This document shows positions 58,201 through 64,000 of a stretch of 64,000 nucleotides of DNA, one piece after another (the first letter of the stretch is position 1; each line of letters starts with the position of its first letter). The stretch is from Diadema setosum (lineage: Eukaryota; Echinodermata; Echinoidea; Diadematoida; Diadematidae): contig NC_092692.1 of assembly GCF_964275005.1 (NCBI RefSeq), forward strand, positions 18,129,506 to 18,193,505. The letters are read 5' to 3'. A model generated the notes under the pieces. The model did no database searches. It saw nothing but the letters and a program-made list of their open reading frames with translations, and was not told the origin of the DNA. The translations under genes and the position numbers were made by a program.

Positions 58201-61200
58201 GCCCAGTTGGTGTGCACGTGGAAGGAAAATTTCGCCGCATCCCTCTTCCGCCTTGGGAGTGGGAAGAAGTTGTCGAGGGATGGGTAGGGTCAGAGAAAAG
58301 GAGATAAAACTGAGTGTTAGGAATGCATGAGTGTCTGAGAGTGAGGAAACTGCTCATGAAGATGGCATCTTTCCAAGAAAGAACTAGAAATGTCGCTTTG
58401 GCGACTGGTATGCCTCCGCCATAATGCATGATTTTCCCAATAGGTCTAGATAGTACATGTGGACAATGTGTGATTACATTTTCACAAAATTGGCAAAATA
58501 TTGAAATGACAAGTTTGTCACAAATGTGTTGAATGTTCACCTTCCTTGACCTAGGTTTAATTGGATGAATAGGAGAGCATGTATCTAGGGATTTAAGGAC
58601 TTTTAACTCGACTTTGACCCATTCATACATTTAGGCATTCAGTAATTTTCAAGGTACAGGTGTGGAGAAAAAGTGCAATTTCTGAATTGAATAGTAAATT
58701 GTTACCATTTTCATCTGGCCCTTGACCCTAAAATTGATAAGATAATCACTTTCAGGTAGAACATGCATAATATGTACTAAGTTTCAAGATAACTTGAGCC
58801 ACTTCCGAGATATGGAGGAAAAAGTTAGTTCAGCACTTTCACTTGATCTTTGACCTTTTGACCTTTGAGGCAAAAAAAGAAGAAAAAAAAACTTTCCAGA
58901 GAATTTCTATTAGGTTACACATGTATGCATACACCAAGTGTAAAAAAAAATAACCCTGCTGGCATTGCATGATAGGAGGGAAATAGTAAAATTTTGAAGT
59001 GTTGCACTTGACCTTTGACCCCTGACCTTTGACCCCATGAACCTCATGAACCCCATGAAATATACTATGTTCCATGAAGATACCTTGAACAATTTTCCAA
59101 GGTATGGAGAAAAAAAAAAAGAAGTTTTAATATTTTTACTTGACCTTTTGACCTTTGACCTTTGACCTCATGACCCAAACTTTCACCAGAGAATCTTGAT
59201 TGGGTAATACATGTATACACTAAGTTTCAAGAAAATATCTTCAGGCATTCAATAGATATGGTGGAAATAGTGAAATTTTATGTATTTGACCTTGACCTTT
59301 TGACCTTTGACCTTGAGCATGTGCACCCAAAAGTTGATAGGCACAACTTCACCCCCTAATACACATACATGCCAAGTTTCATTAGGATACCTCAACAGGT
59401 TTCGATAGTTACCTTGTCCACAAAATTCATTACGGACGGACGGAAGGACGGACGGACGGACGGACGGACGGACGGACGGACGGACGGACGGACAACCCGA
59501 AAACATAATGCCTCCGGCACCACTTCGTGGCGGAGGCATAAAAATTAAAAGGAAAATCTTCCTTAAAAGAAAACTGTACTGACATTTTCTAATTGTCTGA
59601 TAATTCTAATCTACATTTTTTGATGCCTACTACTGGAAAGAGAGGATTGTAAAACCCAGGATAAGCCTGTAATGATTTTTTGAAAAAAATGAAAACGAGC
59701 AAGCCATGGAACTAGCCACACAATTTGGCCTACGTCACAGGTGCTCTTGGTGCACAACTCCGACATTTGCAAGACGAACTACATAATGCCAATTTACTGA
59801 TGAAATCTCACACGAAGTCCTGCAAAAGCTGTTATCTAGTATAATTGCAATATGGAGCTATAATAAACATGTTAAACAATATCTATTAATCTTTAAAAGC
59901 AATCTCTTCAACAGCTTTTTATTTAGATAAAACTTGTGGGGAAATTCCAGATATGCAAAATGAAATTGGCATCATTATCCGAACGTGCTGCCCATAAAGA
60001 CTGTATGTAAGTAATGTTACGCATTGATGATCATGATCGAGTGATGGTTCGCCAGTTCAAACTATCTAACGTAGATGAGGGCTGAGTGAATCTAAATCCA
60101 AATGTAGATAGACTCTCTTCAACGGCACGCACAATTTACGCTTAGTAAGATGAAAACGGTACCCAGTACACTTAGACTCTGAAATACTAGAACTAGGACT
60201 AGGACTACTGAGCAGTCAAGGAGTAGGTTCTACGTGGCAGTCTAAGTTTTGATGAGTAGGCCCTACACCCACTCACCGTTGACATTGCAGCTGTAGGCCC
60301 TATGTGCACAGCGTTAATAAGGCACAGCGTAACGTTACAAACTCCTGCTGCCAGAACTTGAAGAAAGTCCAGACGAAAGTCCAGACTCCAGATCTAGATC
60401 TGGACCCTTGTCCTGCAGGCACTGTTGTTCCTGTGATGGATTTTTCAGGTAAGGTATCTGCTTTATGGATTTCCTATGTTTTGTAGTCGAGATAAATCTC
60501 ATAGTGGTGTTATTTACACCAAGGACTAATATTAGATCTAACAGTTTGTTTCAGTAGGCCTACACTAGGACCCATATCTCGGAAGAGTGGCCTGACCACG
60601 TAGATTCTAACACAGTGTTGTCGCTTCGTGATAACAGCGCTGGTGTAGGTATAGTGCTAGCGTACTTCCGTATCCATGTAGATATCTCAAAATTCACCTT
60701 GCCAAATGGCACCAAACTCACAGGAAATACTTTATGATTCATATCCAACAGCTCACGTTAATTGGAAACAAATCACATGTCGGGAAGCGTAAGTGTAGAT
60801 GTCAACTTTCCTGTCGGCGACGCTAAAAATAATCTGCTCTACGACTAACACGAGTGATTGCGGCCAGGCCCTACCTACATGCTGCGCACGCACAGACTGA
60901 AGTTAGCCATTTAATATCATAAGACAAATCTTTCAAGTAATCGGGGGCAATGAATAAATTAACAAATTATTTGTGGTAAGTTGAATGAAAAATGTAGTTC
61001 CTATATCACACAAGTCGCAAAAATCATTACACTTTTGAGTTAGTTCTCGCGTAAATTCCCCGTTCGCACAGTACAAGTCGGCTAACTTCTGTTCTAGATT
61101 GTGCATCTTGCCTTCGCCAAGATCTCTCGCGAAGAGTGAGTTTTTTTTAGTGACGACTTGAAAGTCGACGTCAATATTGATACTTCTCGATTACTGATTT

Positions 61201-64000
61201 CGTTCAAATATAAGAGAATACTTTGAAATATGCTATGAAGTATATCCTGTAATTTTGGTGCGATTTGGTTAAGTGAAATTTGAGATATCTACATGGATAG
61301 AACAGTACACAAGCGCCGCCTGCTAGCTAAATTAGGCCTAAGCGTCGTCTGCTACTCGATACGAATTAACGCACGCGTATGCCAGCACTTGTAATAGGTA
61401 ATAGTGAGAGTACCTGTGACATCATAACATCCGGGCTCGTCAGCTCATTAGCATAATTCTCACCTAAAAAGTTCCATTTTTAACATTAAATTACAGACTC
61501 AATCGTTATGAAATTTTGATTCTGTTTGCACCGCTGGGTCTTTTAGAATTAAAAGAACAACATATAAAAAAATTAAAACCGGTACAATGCCCTTTTAAAA
61601 CATATCTATTTGATTAGAATCATAAGTATGTAATTGTAAGTGCTTTGATACTTGGGTGTAAAAGTGCAGACAAAGTATTAATTGTTGATGTTGTTGCTGT
61701 TATTATTATTACTTCATTTTCTTATTACTATTATTATTATTATCATCATCATCATATCCATTATTGTTATCATCATTACCATCTCTCACTGGGGCAGAAA
61801 ATGATCTCATAATTAATCAATGCTATGATCTCATACTTAATCAATGCTACACTGACATACAATGGCCTCTGGACAAGGTAATTTGATGTGGTAATTCATG
61901 CAATAATAGCATCATCTTAGCTGTACACCTGATCTCTTACCATTTATAATGCAAAACTCTGCTGAGGCATGTATCCCAGCATATTTCCTGTCGCACAAAT
62001 GTACAAGTGACTTTCAACATAAAAGACAGAAAGAGGCAAATGATTAGTGGGTCTGATGACCTTGTAATGAGTCTGCCTGTACCGATGCCTCTTAGAGCAT
62101 CTGATCACTTACTTGAACGGCGTCTCAGCAACGGCCTTGGTAAACATGGCGATAAGGTCGGCCAACTGGTCAGCAGTTTCCACCAGGCGGACATTACAGG
62201 ACAGTCGGATCTGCAAATCAACCAGGGCCTGTTACAAAAAGGCGAAAAAACACAACAGTTAGGGTTCTATATCACACATGGCATACAACAGCCAGGGCTT
62301 TCACAACAGGAGGAACACAATCAGCTTCGGATATCAGTGGCTGTCCCTGTAACATCTGCAACTGTTATGAATTTTCAATATGATACACTGACTTTCCCAT
62401 GGGTCCAATAACACAAAGTGTAACTATAACAGCTGTTCAAATTTTCACACTTGTGTACATGATATTTTGATTCAAAAATTTATCCTCTGGTGATTGGTTG
62501 AAATATAAGAAGAAAATAAATAGGTTGCCTAATTTTGAGTTTCTGGTAAAAACTGGGACTTATCGCCCTCAATGGTAGTGTTGACATCTGTCCATAGTTT
62601 TAAACAGAAACTCTCACTGCAAAGAGTAAGTACACTACATTTACCTAAAATACACCAGCCAAGATTTAGAGCATTCTCGAGGCTAGTTTTGCATGCAACC
62701 ACAGACTGCAAAGCTCATAGATAAGCCAAAAGAGGTTGCATATGTACCCTCATGCATTCCATATGAACATACATGCAGTCATTAAAATTCAGACCCTGGA
62801 CTAAAATATGTGTGAAATTGGCATACCTTTGACATGCGCGTATTAACCAACGTTTGTAACTAGACATCTGTCGGAGCACACAATCTGTCAATCGTATTTA
62901 TACAGAATAACTTTGCATAAACTATGGTCTGAATTCAAACCACCTTTGTAAATTTGGGTCTTAGGGTCTGGAAAAAACAAACAAACAAACAAACAAACAA
63001 GCATTTTATAGAGTCTCCTGGCTAGTCAGGGAAAGCTGAAAGTTTTGCTAACACAGCAGGAGGAATACAATGCTTGGATCTACATATCAGGATATGATTC
63101 ATACTTTGTAGTTGCTCTAAACAGCCTGTCAGTCTATGACCCCGTTTACAGCCCGGCCTCAATTGCGCGGCCGAGCCTCGCAATTTTGTCCGTTTACACT
63201 GCTGGGCTCGGCCGCGCTTTTAATTCAAACCTTTCAATATTTTGTCGTAGTGGCGCTCTGCTTGTAAACAAACGCAATTTGATATAGCCTGGTTTTCAGA
63301 CCCTTTGCCAACTGGATTCCGCGGCGACGAAGTCGCCGTTCGGGCAAAGGCCTTTGCCGAAGGAAAAATCCTTTGCAGGACAAAACCACCTTAAACTATA
63401 CTAGTTTTCCACGTTGAGGGGGTTAATATCGTGAATAGCAAAATAGTACGGGCAGAGGGTCTGGAAGCCAGACTAAAATTGGCCGCGCATTTGGCCCAGT
63501 TTGCGTTTACACCAAGAAGAAGCCGGGCTCGGCCTCGGCCGAGCCGCGGCCGAGACCACCTCGAGAGCGAGGCCAAATGCGAGGCCAATTTTGGCCTCGC
63601 ATTTGGCCTTTTGCGCGTTTACACTGAAGCGGGGCTGGGCTCGGCCGCGGCCAAGCCGCGGCCGAGGCTCGCACTGTAAACGGGGTCCAAGGGTAAGAGG
63701 GCAACATGCTCCGAAAAAGCATACTGGCATATCATCATCACTTATAGCAGTATTCAGTCTGGTTAAAGCAGCAAAAGTGAAGGTTTATACAGCAAGAGGT
63801 TGCATTAAAACTAGGCAACATACAAAGATTTATAGAAAACAACTGTGAAGGAAAGAGGTAGAAACCGAAAGTACGTTCACCTCCTCCACTTCCACTCTAG
63901 AGACGAGAATGTCAACGTCTTCTGGTTTCCTCTTCCTCTTTCTCCCTCTCTGCCTCTCGTCTTCTGGGACTCCCAGGACGGCATTCCGGTATTGCCTCTG
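55117..64000 (-). CDS. EME1: EME1/EME2 homologue, partner subunit of MUS81 endonuclease (3' five exons, 196 residues visible)
   Basis: EME proteins pair with MUS81 and help position it on branched DNA (replication forks, Holliday-junction intermediates) in the nucleus; the EME subunit itself is non-catalytic. Exons in coding order: 63881-64000 (5' end outside the window), 62113-62228, 58062-58251, 56212-56268, 55117-55224; all junctions are GT-AG and in phase. Family hallmarks: VSRVEVEEALVDLQ, MFTKAVAETPFK, FSFHVHTNWAGGVRV, QFRNVSPEIASAVVSQYPSP, LLVQAYKRC, VRRGEGV, RRVGPELSKRVYNFF. The last part is the (HhH)2 region typical of XPF/MUS81/EME C-termini. A basic RGRKRKRKP stretch lies in the first visible exon. 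The residues resemble vertebrate EME1 more than EME2, but the position next to SPSB3 is that of human EME2, so a pre-duplication single EME is likely. Confidence 0.93.
55225..56211 (-). other. EME1: EME intron (fourth visible)
   Basis: Just under 1 kb. It contains a partial GTTATAACG-type element (55379-55518). Confidence 0.85.
55379..55518. repeat. Partial GTTATAACG-type MITE-like element
   Basis: The right half (TTTTGTTATAACCGTGTTCA, then GGAGTACACCGTA) matches 28700-28889; the left half is degraded. Confidence 0.6.
56212..56268 (-). CDS. EME1: EME small coding exon (19 codons)
   Basis: A 57-base exon, CTAG|GCATAC to GTG|GTAAAT, phase 0 on both sides. It encodes AYKRCPNEDAAKKLLQDIV, which fills exactly the gap between LLVQ and VRRGEGV expected from the family. 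Confidence 0.9.
56585..56798. repeat. MITE-like element, TACTGTACGAGCTGAAATTT ends, TTCGCG-rich
   Basis: The left end TACTGTACGAGCTGAAATTT and the right end AAAATGTCAGCTTGTACAGTA are inverted. TATTTTCGCGAACAGA is directly repeated near the left end. Confidence 0.8.
57012..57711. repeat. MITE-like element of 700 bp, CATATGTGACC ends
   Basis: The left end CATATGTGACCGTGCACCTC, continuing over AAAACGAACA, is matched inverted by TTTTGAGGTGCAGGGTCACA and TATG at the right. Its size and TATGTGACC termini match 2205-2878, with a different sub-terminal sequence. Confidence 0.85.
58062..58251 (-). CDS. EME1: EME coding exon with the SPEIASAVVSQYPSP region
   Basis: The acceptor is CCAAG|GCGGAA (first base completes a Lys codon) and the donor CAG|GTTGGT. 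It encodes RKRDAAKFSFHVHTNWAGGV through YPSPQLLVQ. Confidence 0.93.
58410..59540. mobile_element. 1.1-kb non-autonomous element, TATGCCTCCGCC ends, with TGACCTTTGACC repeats and (GGAC)n
   Basis: The ends TATGCCTCCGCC and GGCGGAGGCATA are perfect inverted copies. The interior has diverged monomers of roughly 150 bp, each with a CCAAGTTTCA-like word and clusters of TGACCTTTGACC. Near the right end is a (GGAC)n array (59432-59493). The overall plan equals that of 52652-53757 but with different termini. It sits in an EME intron. Confidence 0.8.
59432..59493. repeat. GGAC tetranucleotide microsatellite
   Basis: About fifteen GGAC units with one interruption. Confidence 0.95.
60670..61300. repeat. 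MITE-like element of about 630 bp, TATCCATGTAGATATCTC ends
   Basis: The left end TATCCATGTAGATATCTCAA is matched inverted by TTGAGATATCTACATGGATA at the right. The similarity continues inward for about 80 bp (CACCAAA...ACAGGA and inverted). Confidence 0.85.
62113..62228 (-). CDS. EME1: EME coding exon ALVDLQ...TPFK
   Basis: The acceptor is chosen at TAACAG|GCCCTG (62229-62230), not at the closer TTGCAG, because only the longer exon supplies the family-conserved ALVDLQ after VEVEE while keeping phase. The donor is TTCAA|GTAAGT. Confidence 0.9.
63138..63687. repeat. GC-rich element, GACCCCGTTTACAG ends, with a nested insertion
   Basis: The ends GACCCCGTTTACAGC and GCACTGTAAACGGGGTC are inverted. 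The interior is unusually GC-rich for this window (GGCCGAGC, CTCGGCCGCG words on both strands) and is split by the element at 63284-63475. Confidence 0.85.
63284..63475. repeat. Nested element, ATAGCCTGGTTTTCAGACCC ends
   Basis: The left end TAGCCTGGTTTTCAGACCCT and the right end AGAGGGTCTGGAAGCCAGACTA are imperfect inverted copies. It interrupts the GACCCCGTTTACA element, so it is the younger insertion. Confidence 0.75.
63881..64000 (-). CDS. EME1: EME coding exon, truncated by the window edge
   Basis: It is open over all 40 codons to the edge. It encodes a basic RGRKRKRKP stretch followed by VDILVSRVEVEE; the donor is GAG|GTGAAC at phase 0. Whether the exon continues beyond position 64000 cannot be seen. 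Confidence 0.85.

Larger units (their letters stand above)
58252..62112 (-). other. EME1: EME intron (second visible)
   Basis: GT-AG intron of about 3.9 kb. It carries the 1.1-kb TGACCTTTGACC-rich element (58410-59540), an inverted-repeat element of about 630 bp (60670-61300) and TTA/ATC microsatellites near 61700-61755. No exon is seen inside. Confidence 0.85.
62229..63880 (-). other. EME1: EME intron (first visible)
   Basis: GT-AG intron of about 1.65 kb. It contains an AAAC microsatellite (about 62972-63000) and the nested elements at 63138-63687. Confidence 0.85.

Noticed and set aside
62113..62210. Shorter version of the EME exon using the TTGCAG acceptor at 62211-62212
   Set aside because: It also keeps phase but drops the family-conserved ALVDLQ; the upstream TAACAG acceptor restores it.

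Overview
The window is animal nuclear DNA: AT-rich, gene-sparse, intron-containing and full of short inverted-repeat (MITE-like) elements. Intronless rhodopsin-type receptor genes, one pair of them tandemly duplicated, together with the repeat types, point to a marine deuterostome, most likely an echinoderm such as a sea urchin. This assignment is inference; no sequence search was possible.

Layout. 1-6.5 kb (+ strand): a long intron, or the 3' part of a gene, ending in a proline-rich terminal exon (6046-6535) whose protein ends in a PDZ ligand (DTEL). 14.4-33.2 kb (- strand): four intronless seven-transmembrane receptor genes. Three belong to one family (14420-15898, 20063-21508, 24815-26254). 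The second and third are recent tandem duplicates with shared flanks, and a broken flank of a third unit lies at about 26.84-27.12 kb. The fourth (31993-33219) is a more divergent receptor. 37.7-45.3 kb (+ strand): a complete four-exon SPSB3 gene (SPRY plus SOCS box, substrate receptor of a Cullin-5 ubiquitin ligase). 55.1-64.0 kb (- strand): the last five exons of an EME1/EME2 gene (non-catalytic partner of the MUS81 structure-specific endonuclease), whose 5' part lies beyond the right edge.

SPSB3 and EME are convergent (tail-to-tail) neighbours here. As I recall the human map, EME2 and SPSB3 are also convergent neighbours on chromosome 16p13.3, so this looks like an old microsyntenic pair.

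Most of the remaining DNA is repeats. About thirty inverted-repeat elements can be read directly, many in recurring families: TACTGTAAAAGTGG/TTCGCG ends, TACAGTGGACTCC/GTTATAACG ends, AAAGGGATGGTACAG ends, and TATGTGACC ends. There is also one tRNA-derived SINE. Two roughly 1.1-kb elements are packed with TGACCTTTGACCT, which is the DR1 nuclear-receptor half-site arrangement. No rRNA gene, bona fide tRNA gene or CRISPR array was seen.
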